Source: Hyphomicrobiales bacterium (lineage in GTDB: Bacteria; Pseudomonadota; Alphaproteobacteria; Rhizobiales; Beijerinckiaceae). From it: DNA of 41,993 nt. Of the stretch, positions 1-8,834 are shown piece after piece. The notes beneath the pieces were generated by a model, which ran no database searches, had not been told where the DNA came from, and saw only the letters and a program-made list of their open reading frames with translations. The stretch lies in assembly GCA_027489835.1 (NCBI GenBank), contig JAIXZF010000253.1:1-41993 (forward strand). Reading direction: 5' to 3'. Position 1 is the stretch's first letter. Every line of letters starts with the position of its first letter. Made by a program: the position numbers and the translations under genes.

Positions 1-3000
1 CGCCGCCAGCGCGGCCGCCCGGCCTTCATCGTCGCCCTGCATCCGCGCCAGCGCCCACCGGTTCACCAGCTGGCGGCGCTCCTGCAAGACCTCGCGCTCG
101 GCCTCCCGCAGGCGCTTGTTGCGCTCGTAGCCTTCGGCGATGCGGGCCGAGGTGAAGCCTGACGCCCGGGCGATGATGTCCCAGGCATCGAGCCGATCGC
201 GCTCGATGATGGGATCACCGCGCACGTTGAGCACGCCCTCGTTGGCGAAGCGGTAGGAGCGCAGCAGATCCGCGATCGCCTTGGGAGCGAGCATCTCGGC
301 GCCGCGCATGAACTTGCCCTCGCTGATGAGGTGAAGCCCCTGCCCGACGTTGACGACGGTCGAGCCGGTGACGCCAAGAGCCGCCACGATCAACTCGCGA
401 TACCAGCTGCGCCCCTCCTGATTGCCGTCCGGCATCCGCAGGAAGAAATCGGGCATGCCCAGCCGCGATGTAAGGTCGAGGCGGGCCAGCTGGCCGGGCA
501 CACCCTTCAGGATCATGCCGCCGATGTCCGGGCCGAACAGGCTGAGCACGTGCCCTTCCATCTCGGCCTTGAAGTCGCGTGGATCATCGCCGTCGTCGAA
601 CAGCAGCCCGGCCAGCGCCATCAGCACGTTGTAGCCCGCGAAGCCGGTCACGCCGGCCAGCAGCGTCATCATCCCCATGATGCCGGCCAGCTGGTAGCGG
701 GCCTCGCGCCTGGCCTGCGGACTTTCACCCTTGGTCGCCTGATGGACGTCGCGCAGCAGGCGATACCACATGTTCAGCTGGTAGCTCTGGAACACCAGCA
801 GCACCTTGGCCGTGTCGCTTTGCAGCACCCGGGCCCGCGAGGAGTTGGCGTAGTCGAAATGCGCCTTCCAGGTCAGGTCGTGCGCCGTGTTGACCGCCTC
901 GCGATGATTCTCGCCCTGCTCACGCGCCAGCCGGTAGGCGGCAAGCGCCGTGACCTCGCGGTTCATCACCTCCGCCTTGTGGAAGGCCCAGGCGATCACG
1001 TTCATCACCTTCGCCCTGAGCGGCGAATACTGAACGCAGGTGTCGCCGAGCCCGGCGAGATCGTGCGTCTGCGTGCGGTCGACCAGACCCGACTCGTGGA
1101 ACGCCGCCAGCGCAGCGCGCTCGTCGGGAGTGATGCGGGACGAGAGCTTGGCGTCGCCCCTGCCGGCGAGGAAGTCGCGCGAGGCTCCGAGCACGGCCGC
1201 CGACGCCTTGGCGACACCGCCGAGCCTGGCCCCGAGAACCGGAATGCCCAGCATGACCGTCTGCGACAGGTTCACCAGCGCGGCCGCCGGCGACGCGGCC
1301 AGATACCAGACGAACATGGCCGACGTCACCGCCTGTGCGGCACGGGTGCCGGTCGGGTTCATCACCCATTTGTGGCGCAGCCGCATCTCGTTGACGAGCA
1401 TCTGGCCGCGCGTCTGGTCGTCGGACAGGCGGGCCTGCTCGGCCGCCTCGTTCAGGCTCTCCTGCAGGTCGAGCCCGTGCTTGAGCCGCGCCATCTGGTG
1501 CGCGGCATGGAACATGTGCGAGCCGAAGGTGCGCAGCGCATCGCGCTCGTAGCCGGCCGTGCCCTTGCGGTGGATGAAGCGCTTGCGCATCGACAGGTCG
1601 GGCATCGTCTGAAGATAACGCTGCCAGATCGCATCGAGCACGGCGTCATCGACGCCGGCCTGTCCCAGCAGCGTTTCGATCTGCGCGATGATGCGGGGAT
1701 CCATGGCCTGGCGGACGTCGGAGCCATTGTCGAGCACGCCGGCCTCGACCGCCGCGCTCGGGTTGGTGCGCGCGAATTCCGCGCGCAGCTGCACCGCCGC
1801 GCGATCACGATCAGCCGAGCGCTCGAAGCGCGAGAAGGAGAGCACAGAGCCGTCCAGGTCCTTGACCGTGACGAAGTAGCGGCCGAAGCGGCCCAGCGGG
1901 AAGTACGGCGCCGGCACCCGGCTTTCCTCGAACGCCTGCCTGAGCTTCGTCATGCGCGCCTTGGCTGCCCATTCGCCCTTGGTCGCCGCGGCGTACCGGT
2001 TCTCGCGCGCCTGCTCCAGCGCGAGCCGCCTGTCTTCCTTGCTCAGGCTCGGATCGCGCTCGATGCGCTGGCGCTCCGCCTGATACGCCTTCTCGGCCTG
2101 CCGGCGGGCGATCTCCATCGCCTTCTGCACGTTCGCCATGATGATGGCGTCGAGCTCCTCGGCCTGCTTCGCATAGGCATCGCGCACCTCCTGGAAGAGC
2201 GCGCGTCCCTTGGGAGAGAGAGCGAGATACCGCGACCGCAAGGCCTCCCAGCCGGGCGGCGGGCCGTCCTCGCCATAGGCGCTGGCCGGCATGGACGGAT
2301 CGGCGCCGGCCAGCGTCGCCTCGTGCATCAGGTCCGCGAGTTCGCGGCCCTTGGTCTTGCCGCCCTCGCTCAGCCCGAGCCGGGTGTAGCCAAGCCAGCG
2401 CTGCGCGACCTGGTCGGCCTCGTCGTGCTTGCGTCCGCGGTAGGCGTCCATCTCGCGCTTGACGAGCAGATAGTCGTCGACCGCGCGCATGTTCGGCCGC
2501 TTGAGCTCGGAGAAGTAGTTCAGCGGCACGAGCCCGAGCATCGCGGGCTTGAAGTCCGTCCAGCGCCCGCGCAGATCCTCGCGGAAGCGGCGGTCGCGCT
2601 GCGCCGGCGTCGAATCGTCGATCGATGCCTTGCGGGTTACTCCGCTGCCTGGCGCCTGTTCTCCGGGCGCCGGTGCTTGAACGCCTCTTCCGCCAAGTCG
2701 TCCAGCGCGTTCATCTCGCGCCGCAGCGATTCGATTTCGGAGGGCGTCAGCATCCCGGAAATTGCGGAGGTACGCGGCCTCGGGGCCTGTGAGGGCGGAA
2801 GGTTCAATGCCAATTTCGTCTCTGACGACATCGCCGAACCTCCTTTCCACGTCGCGGATCATCGCCGCAGTCGCCGACATATCGCCTTTTCGGGCCGCAT
2901 TGACAAGCAGCACCGAGCCGACAACTTCCCCGCCGCCCTGCCTAACGTGGTTCGCAAGATCACCTAGCGTCGAACCCATGACGCTGACATCGTCGACCAG

Positions 3001-4822
3001 CACATATCGAGCGCCCTGCTTGATCGGCCCATCGAACGCGACCCGCGAGACAAGCCTTTCAGCTGCGCCGGCTCCGGTATGAAAAGCACGATTGGCTTGC
3101 AGCACGTCTCGGCCAACTCGCGCGCCCGCCTCTGTTGCAAGAAGACCCGCCAATACGCTCGGGATCGCGTTCTTGCCTGAAGCTTCGACCGCGCGCACAG
3201 GCAGGAAGATCACGTCCGGACCGAGACGCCTCACGGCCGCGATCAGATGCGGCGGCGTCACGTCTCCAACCAAGCGGATCGCGGCTTCGCCGTCGCCGGC
3301 CTTGGCCGCGCGATAGTCCGGGTGCCGCTTCAGCGGAGCGTCATTGCTGAAAGCGCTCAGCACGGGAGCGTCCGAAGGAAGCCCCATCCTCCGGGTCTGG
3401 CCGCCATCGATCGCCGCCCGGCCCAGCATCATGCCCAGCGTGACCTCTGGCGGGGCATCGACGCGGAACTCGCCAGCGATGGCCGCATCGAACACGTCCT
3501 GCGCCGTGCGGTAACCCAGGCCCTCGAACCTGTTGCGGATCTGCGCGAGCAGATTCAGAACCCGCCGCAGCGCGGCGCGCGCCATGACACCGAGACCCCG
3601 CCCGGGCGTGGCGCCCGCAGCAGCGTCGGCGGCATAGAACCCGAAGGTGTAGGCATGCACCTCGTCTTCGGACATCTGCGCAAGATCGTGCCGGGGCAGC
3701 CGCGACCGCAGGGCGGCCCGCATGCGCTCGGTTTCGAGCGTCAGGATCTGGCGGTCGCGGTACGGGACGAGCCCCATGATGTCGAGCGCATGCCACGCCT
3801 CGTGATAAGTCGTCTCGGCGATCTTGGCTCGCGCCGCGCCGTCCATAGCGATCGAGATCAGCGCACCGATTGGCCCCCGCCCGCCGGCTGCGCCCGTCTC
3901 GAACAGGCCGCTGATACGCCATTTGCGCATCAGGTCGGAGCGCCCGGACTGCCGAACGGCCAGATCGCCAGCCAAGCCAGCGTCAATCACCTGAGGCGTT
4001 GCGACCGCAACGGCTTCGCGCCCAACGACGTTGTCGACAATGCGATGCACCAGGCGCGCCAGATCCTCGAGGTGCGACTGTGGCTCCGCGCCGTCGGCCT
4101 CGATCGAGGCCTTTGCCTGGGGCGCCGGCTGTTTCGGCCGCAGTGCATCAATCACCTCAAGGTGCCGCGCACGCGCTTTGGCCAGATCCTCGGCTCCGCT
4201 CCATTCGGCGATCTGCGCTTCGAGCTGCGGCATCTGCCGCTCCATCTCGGCAAGCCGTGTGGCGGACGTCGCCGGCGCATAGGGCAGGCCCTTCACCCTG
4301 TTGAGGATGCGGATGCCCAAGCCGGTCGCATCGGCCGTTTCGACATTGTCGACGTTGACCTCTTCGACCAGCTCCCCGGTCAACACCAGCGTGAAGGCAA
4401 AGGTGTCCCTCCAGCGATCGAGGTCGACCTTAAGGCCGGCGATCACGCCTTCGAGCGGCCCGGGGTCGCCCTTCAATCGGGCCCGGGCCGCAGCGAGTAC
4501 GGTCGCGCCAATCTCGCTCGGCTTGGTCAGCGGCGCGCCGTTGAGCGTGGCGACCGGCTCGACCTTCAGCGCGGCCTCGACTGTCGCCGCATCGGCCTCT
4601 TGCTTCGGGATGCGCAGTTTCAGCGCGGCGACGTCCTCTCGGAGCCTGCGGACCACATCGCGGATCCTGAATTGGTCGCGGTCGTGGTTCTGGCGCGCGC
4701 TCTCCAGTTTCTTGACGCGCTGCCTCAGGTCCATCTCTTCCAGGATGAGCGGGTTTCCCGATGCGGCCGCCTTCATCTCCGCGGCATTCGCCGCTTCACC
4801 AGCGATGTCCTCGACCACGCGC
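1..4822 (-). pseudogene. Giant phage polyvalent protein (PLxRFG type), incomplete at both ends
   Basis: One minus-strand frame stays open from about 4822 to the window edge, over 1,600 codons without a stop; I read it by hand. N to C: a tail like that of SNF2/DarB-type phage helicases (SGNPLILEEMDLRQRVKKL, near 4740); coiled-coil-like helices; a zincin motif HEAWH (3804-3790); a phosphoribosyltransferase loop VLVDDVSVMGST (3003-2968); the name-giving PLGRFG motif (1899-1882); and a hydrophobic stretch near 700-600. Polyvalent proteins of this kind are known from phages and conjugative elements and are thought to travel with the DNA into the new host, carrying anti-restriction and other effector domains. 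The helicase part itself is missing because IS3 sequence replaces it at 4822, so the gene is probably dead unless an internal start is used. The C-terminus lies outside the window. Confidence 0.8.
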
Positions 4823-5310
4823 ATGCTCGACAACGCCGTGCTGAAGGATCTGCTGGGAAAAAACTGATGACGCCTGCGGCGCGGTTCGCGGCGGTGGAGC
4901 GCGTGATGGTCGATCACGATTACTCCGAGCGGCGCGCCTGCAGGCTGATCGGAGTGGATTGGTCGAGCTTCCAGTATGAGCGGGCGGGCGGCGGCGACGC
5001 CTCCGTCCGCGCTCGTCTGAGAGAGCTTGCCAACGCGCGCCGCCGGTTTGGCTACCGGCGGCTGGCGATCATGCTCAAGCGGGACGGCGTGCCGATGAAC
5101 TTTAAGAAGGTCTACCGGCTCTACAAGGAGGAGCGGCTGATGGTGCGCAAACGTGGCGGCCGCAAGCGCGCGCTCGGCACGCGGGCGCCGATGGCGATCC
5201 CGCAGGGGCCGAACCAGCGCTGGAGCCTCGACTTTGTCTCCGACGCGCTCAACGACGGCCGGCGCTTCCGTGTGTTCGCAGTCGTCGACGACTTCACGAT
5301 GGAGTGCCTG
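4823..5310 (+). mobile_element. IS3-family remnant: orfA tail plus orfB N-terminal half
   Basis: The last 14 codons of orfA (MLDNAVLKDLLGKN, stop 4865-4867) overlap the orfB start ATG at 4867. The heptamer AAAAAAC (4858-4864) just before the overlap is a classic -1 slippery site of IS3-family elements, which make OrfAB by frameshifting. OrfB is read for about 148 residues: the HTH_21-like start (MTPAARFAAVERVMVDH), then RRFGYRRLAIMLKRDG, then the beginning of the DDE integrase core (NQRWSLDFVSDAL, VVDDFTMECL). It stops abruptly near 5310, so the second and third catalytic acidic residues are absent and it cannot transpose. Its left edge cuts the phage polyvalent gene. The DNA after 5310 (TGACGTGCTCCCC) may be the end of another inserted element; that is a guess. 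Confidence 0.85.
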
Positions 5311-5313
5311 TGA

Positions 5314-6236
5314 CGTGCTCCCCGTTTTCCCGCCGGTCATAAGTTAGGTCCGGCTTCGTTTTGATCCGGTCCCATTTGTTGGACCGCCGGATGGTGGAGT
5401 TTCCGGCCTGCTTCACGGCGTCTGGCTGGCTGCGCCGCCGGAGTTCTGCAACGAGATCGGTGGTTTGTTGCCAATTGCCCCGCCACCTTGTTCTGCGGCT
5501 TTGCTGCCAAACGCAAAAGCAGCTGAAAAGGCCGGCATATCGCGGGTGTGTGCGCCCTGCGCCATTCTCTGTCACCCGTCCGTCTTGGCAGAACCGGGGC
5601 AGTTTAACTGCCGGTTCTCAGCTTGACACTAGGCTAGTGCGGTACTGCACCATAACCCTAGCTAGTATGAGAGGTTGCTGTCTTCGATGGGCCTACAGCA
5701 AACCCTCTTGCGTGACTCTGCGGGCAACTCCGCCAGATCAACGGGTATAGCGACATGCAGGCCATGTTGGGCATCGTCCCTGCCGCATGCGCCGACGAGC
5801 TCAACCAAAAGGATGCGTTCGAGCAGTTATGAGCCGACGCCAATCCGCTGCAGCCGGTTCACGGGAGCCTTCAGGCCTCGGCTAAGCTCAACTTCAGCTT
5901 ACGACCATCGCTGTCGGAGGACAGCGAAACGGACATGCTGCGATACGTCCGCGGAAGCCGCCAAGCACTTTGTGCTTGCCCAAACTGGCGAACGGCTCGC
6001 GCAGAGTCAGATAGCTGTCAACGCTAGCGACCTGCGTGTCATGGCCGTGGCAATAAGGAACGACTTTCTGACGCGGCGAGACGAAGAGATCCCGGAAAAC
6101 TTAGAGAACACGCTGCGATGATGCGAGCCTGTCCTCAATGCTTTTGAGTCGTCACTTTCGATCAAGGATCACAACTAAGTGTGGATAACGCTGGTCCCGA
6201 ACTTGTCTTACGTTACTCGGGCTTCAAACTTGCCAT
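5314..6236. other. Gene-poor stretch upstream of cas3
   Basis: I find no recognisable gene here. Base composition is lower in GC and codon use is poor in all frames. Two short plus-strand pieces look faintly protein-like: residues INGYSDMQAMLGIVPAA near 5740 and LRVMAVAIRNDFLTRRDEEI near 6035-6100. Both look like relics of decayed genes. The last 120 bases must hold the cas3 promoter, but I cannot choose a convincing -35/-10 pair. Confidence 0.5.
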
Positions 6237-8516
6237 GTGACATTTCACGCCCATTCGCTTGATAGTGATGCGACGAAGGCGAGCTGGCAGCAGCTTTTGC
6301 CCCATCTCGAGGGCGTGGCTCGGTTAGCGGGCGAGCGGGCTCGTCCGTTTAGGTTCGAGCAGCTGTCGCGATTGGTGGGCCTGGCGCACGATCTGGGGAA
6401 GTATTCCGCCGCCTTCCAGTCCTACATCTCAGGCCATGGCACGAGCCCCGACCATGCCACCGCGGGCGCCCAGGTTCTAATGCATATGGCTGCGGGCGCT
6501 GGTCCCTATGAGCGCGTCGCGGCGCAGCTCGCCGCCTTCGCCGTTGCCGGTCACCATAGCGGATTGCCCGACCGCGGCTCGATCGACGAGCCCGGAACGT
6601 TGGAGCACAGGCTAATCAAGCCGATAGAGCCGCTCGACCCTTGCTGGCGGGACGAGCTGCCACTCGCTTTGTCCGGCTGCTTCGGGCCGCGCTCGCTGCA
6701 GCCGTCTACTGGCGAGGAAGCCTTCCAGCTGGCCTTCCTGGGCCGCATGATCTTCTCGGCTCTCGTCGACGCGGATTTTATCGACACCGAAACGTTTTAC
6801 GCAGAGCACAAGAAGCGCAGGCCCGACCGTAGTTGGCCGGCGTTGATCGACATTCTGCCGGGGCTCATCGGTCGCTTCGACGCGGAGATGGCCCGCAAGG
6901 CGGCCGACGCGAAGCCCGGTCGCGTCAACGCGCTGCGCACCGAGATACTCGCTGTCGTCCGCGCCAAGGCGAAGCTGCCACGCGGCGTTTACACGCTTGA
7001 CGTGCCTACGGGAGGGGGCAAGACGCTGGCGTCACTCGGCTTCGCGCTGGACCACGCGCTTACACACGGAATGCGCCGCATCCTCGTCGCCATTCCCTTC
7101 ACGTCGATCATCGAGCAGACGGCGAAGGTCTTCGGCGAGGTGCTGGGAGAGGGTGTGGTGCTCGAGCACCATTCCGGCATCGAGCAGGAGGAACGCGCAA
7201 GCGCGTCGGAGGGCGAGCGCCAAGCCTCCGACAAGCTGCGCCTGGCGATGGAGAACTGGGCGGCGCCGGTCGTGGTCACCACCAACGTTCAGCTCTTGGA
7301 AAGCCTCTTCGCCGACCGGACCTCGCGCTGCCGCAAGCTGCACGCGTTGGCGGACGCTGTAATCATCCTCGACGAGGCGCAGACCATTCCGCTGCCGGTG
7401 CTGCGGCCCGCCATCGCGGCGCTGCGGGAGCTGGCGCTGAACTATGGCGCGACCATCGTGCTGTGCACCGCCACGCAGCCCGCCCTCGCCGCGCCGGAAG
7501 GGGAAGGCACGGACGGCTTCATGGGCGGCTTCGCGCCGAGGCCGGTCGAGCTCGCACCGGATCCAGCGGCGCTTCACGCGGCCTTCCGGCGCGTGCAGCT
7601 TGATGTCCGGACGACGCCGATGACCGACGCCGAGCTGGTGGACGAACTGGCCGGCTCGCCACAGGGCCTCATCATCGTCAACACGCGCGGCCACGCGCTC
7701 GCGCTTCACCGCGCGGCCGCGGCCGCCGGCCTCGAAGGCCTCATGCATCTGAGCACCCGGCAGATCGCGGCGGACCGTGGTCCGGCGTTGGAGACCATCC
7801 GCGCGCTGCTGAAGGACGAGGCGCCCTGCCGCGTGATCGCCACGTCTCTGGTGGAGGCGGGGGTCGACCTCGACTTCCCGCACGTGTGGCGCGCCGAGGC
7901 GGGGCTCGACCAGATCGCGCAGGCGGCCGGTCGCTGCAACCGGGAAGGGCGGCGGCTTGTGGAGGGCAGTGTCGTCACGGTGTTCCGGGCTGCGGAACAC
8001 AGAACGCCGCGAGAGATTCAGGCTCTTGTCAACGCGATGCGCAGCACGAGGGAGAGCCACGCCGACCTATTCTCGCCCGAGGCAATGCGGCGCTACTTCC
8101 GCGAGGTCTACTGGGCACGCGGACCAAAGGAACTCGACCGACACGATGTGCTGGGTGCGTTCAAGATCAGCGGCGGTCAACTCTCCTTCGCCTACCGCAC
8201 CGTCGGCGAGCGCTTCCGCTTGATCGAAAGCGGCATGGAGCCGGTGATCGTGCCTATCCATCAGGCGGCGATCGAAGCGGTCGCCGGGGTGGCGGGCGGC
8301 TGGTTGCCGGCGGGCGCGGCCGCGCAGCGGCTTCAACGGCACATCGTGCTGGTGCCGCCGAAGGCACGACAGCGCCTGCTCGCCAATGGCCGCGCCAAAT
8401 TCGTGGACAAGGAGCGCCAGTTCGTGGTGCTGACCGACATGACCCTCTACACGCCCGAGATCGGGCTACTGTGGGGGGATGCGGACTACCTGTCGATCGA
8501 AAGCCTGTTCGCATGA
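6237..8516 (+). CDS. cas3: Cas3 nuclease-helicase, type I-C
   Basis: Single-chain Cas3 of 759 residues. It is recruited by Cascade after target recognition, nicks the displaced strand and degrades DNA 3' to 5'. N-terminal HD nuclease: HD at residues 51-52 (GLAHDLGKYSAAF), a DH at 72-73, HH at 106-107, and SALVDADFIDTE near 174-185. SF2 helicase: Walker A PTGGGKT (257-263), DEAQ box (379-382), TAT motif (411-413) and motif VI QAAGRCNREG near 555. All catalytic motifs look intact. The start is GTG at 6237; the preceding ATG at 6235 is followed at once by a stop in its own frame. No strong Shine-Dalgarno is visible. In most I-C operons cas5 follows almost directly; here 318 bp intervene and hold a separate regulatory module. 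Confidence 0.96.
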   Translation: MTFHAHSLDSDATKASWQQLLPHLEGVARLAGERARPFRFEQLSRLVGLAHDLGKYSAAFQSYISGHGTSPDHATAGAQVLMHMAAGAGPYERVAAQLAAFAVAGHHSGLPDRGSIDEPGTLEHRLIKPIEPLDPCWRDELPLALSGCFGPRSLQPSTGEEAFQLAFLGRMIFSALVDADFIDTETFYAEHKKRRPDRSWPALIDILPGLIGRFDAEMARKAADAKPGRVNALRTEILAVVRAKAKLPRGVYTLDVPTGGGKTLASLGFALDHALTHGMRRILVAIPFTSIIEQTAKVFGEVLGEGVVLEHHSGIEQEERASASEGERQASDKLRLAMENWAAPVVVTTNVQLLESLFADRTSRCRKLHALADAVIILDEAQTIPLPVLRPAIAALRELALNYGATIVLCTATQPALAAPEGEGTDGFMGGFAPRPVELAPDPAALHAAFRRVQLDVRTTPMTDAELVDELAGSPQGLIIVNTRGHALALHRAAAAAGLEGLMHLSTRQIAADRGPALETIRALLKDEAPCRVIATSLVEAGVDLDFPHVWRAEAGLDQIAQAAGRCNREGRRLVEGSVVTVFRAAEHRTPREIQALVNAMRSTRESHADLFSPEAMRRYFREVYWARGPKELDRHDVLGAFKISGGQLSFAYRTVGERFRLIESGMEPVIVPIHQAAIEAVAGVAGGWLPAGAAAQRLQRHIVLVPPKARQRLLANGRAKFVDKERQFVVLTDMTLYTPEIGLLWGDADYLSIESLFA

Positions 8517-8527
8517 GATGAGGCGGT

Positions 8528-8547
8528 GGAGATTGAAGTGGAATGAA
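8528..8547 (-). promoter_or_regulatory. Target of the solitary crRNA-like spacer, with TTC PAM
   Basis: Read on the minus strand, TTC (8547-8545) is followed by ATTCCACTTCAATCTCC (8544-8528). The spacer-like stretch after the solitary repeat (8771-8787) reads ATTCCTCTCCAATCTCC. Fifteen of 17 positions agree. The mismatches are at 6 and 9, and position 6 is flipped out in Cascade-bound crRNA and tolerated. TTC is the usual type I-C PAM. Matching stops after position 17, which fits repression without Cas3 cleavage, as known for CreA guides. The site covers the -35 box of the promoter called here. Confidence 0.8.
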
Positions 8548-8561
8548 CCATTGACTATGAC
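8533..8561 (+). promoter_or_regulatory. Predicted promoter of the small toxin-like gene
   Basis: TTGAAG (8533-8538) and TATGAC (8556-8561) are separated by 17 bases, the ideal sigma-70 spacing, giving a start point near 8568. The -35 box and the region upstream lie inside the spacer target, so Cascade bound there would block RNA polymerase. TTGACT at 8551 is an alternative -35 but has no good -10 partner. Inferred from sequence only. Confidence 0.6.
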
Positions 8562-8629
8562 TCGGTTGAATGGCATGTGGGTCGTCGCGTGTTCGCACTC
8601 CCGCGACCGCGCTCGACAAGGTCTCTTCA

Positions 8630-8731
8630 ATGAAGAAGCCGAAGCGGAGCAACCGAGAGCGTTGGGTGGATGCGATCGCATTCGCCCTGGCTGTGTTCGT
8701 GAAGCTCCTTCTCTACCTGCGGCTGACTTGA
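8630..8731 (+). CDS. 33-residue basic membrane peptide, candidate CreT-type toxin
   Basis: The ORF encodes 33 residues: a strongly basic start (MKKPKRSNRERW) and one hydrophobic helix (AIAFALAVFVKLLLYL). This is the build of many membrane-acting toxic peptides of type I toxin-antitoxin pairs. AAGG at 8618-8621 lies 8 bases before the ATG. An in-frame ATG at 8570, almost at the predicted transcript start, would give 53 residues (prefix MACGSSRVRTPATALDKVSS), but no ribosome-binding site supports it. The gene follows the cas3 stop, lies behind a promoter matched by the crRNA-like RNA downstream, and ends 8 bases before the solitary repeat. I recognise no family. Known CreT toxins include RNAs that sequester rare tRNAs; no run of rare codons stands out here, so a peptide toxin is the better guess. 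Function is inferred. Confidence 0.6.
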   Translation: MKKPKRSNRERWVDAIAFALAVFVKLLLYLRLT

Positions 8732-8739
8732 TCGCCGCC

Positions 8740-8796
8740 CGCCGCCTCCAGTTGGGGCGTGGATTGAAACATTCCTCTCCAATCTCCGAAAAAGGA
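8740..8796 (+). ncRNA. Solitary crRNA-like RNA (CreA-type antitoxin candidate)
   Basis: Positions 8740-8770 form one degenerate CRISPR repeat, isolated 5.6 kb from the array. Its 3' part GCGTGGATTGAAAC matches the array repeat's GCGTGGATCGAAAC with one change. Its 5' part differs but still folds: CGCCTC (8743-8748) pairs with GGGGCG (8754-8759) through one G-U pair around a 5-base loop, so Cas5c could still recognise and cut it. It is followed by a spacer-like stretch from 8771 that matches the promoter at 8528-8544. No second repeat follows; a perfect hairpin begins at 8797 and may end the RNA. I could not identify its own promoter, which would have to lie inside or before the peptide ORF. 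Confidence 0.75.
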
Positions 8797-8823
8797 CGCC
8801 CCTCTGCGCTATGCAGAGGGGCG
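8797..8823 (+). terminator. Perfect 11-bp hairpin before cas5
   Basis: CGCCCCTCTGC (8797-8807) and GCAGAGGGGCG (8813-8823) are exact inverted repeats around a 5-base loop. No U-run follows, so intrinsic termination would be weak. It could define the 3' end of the crRNA-like RNA. The right arm contains AGAGGGG, the only Shine-Dalgarno candidate for cas5 (ATG at 8835), so folding could also limit Cas5 synthesis. Confidence 0.6.
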
Positions 8824-8834
8824 CATTTCGCGCC

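Noticed and set aside
331..2967. Plus-strand open frame of 878 codons, and a second at 3247-4820
   Set aside because: They are antisense to the polyvalent protein frame, are rich in H/R/Q/P as expected for shadows of GC-rich genes, and contain no domain. The second only looks longer because it fuses by chance with the IS3 orfB frame.
5675..6121. Plus-strand frame of 148 codons before cas3
   Set aside because: The first two thirds look like random frame. Only the last 30 codons look protein-like, so it is more likely debris than a gene.
7032..8060. Minus-strand open frame inside cas3 (342 codons), and similar frames opposite cas8c
   Set aside because: Shadow frames of strongly conserved cas genes, with no recognisable content.
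8551..8556. TTGACT as the -35 box of the toxin promoter
   Set aside because: No good -10 at 16-18 bases. TTGAAG at 8533 with TATGAC at 17 bases is better, and it overlaps the spacer target.
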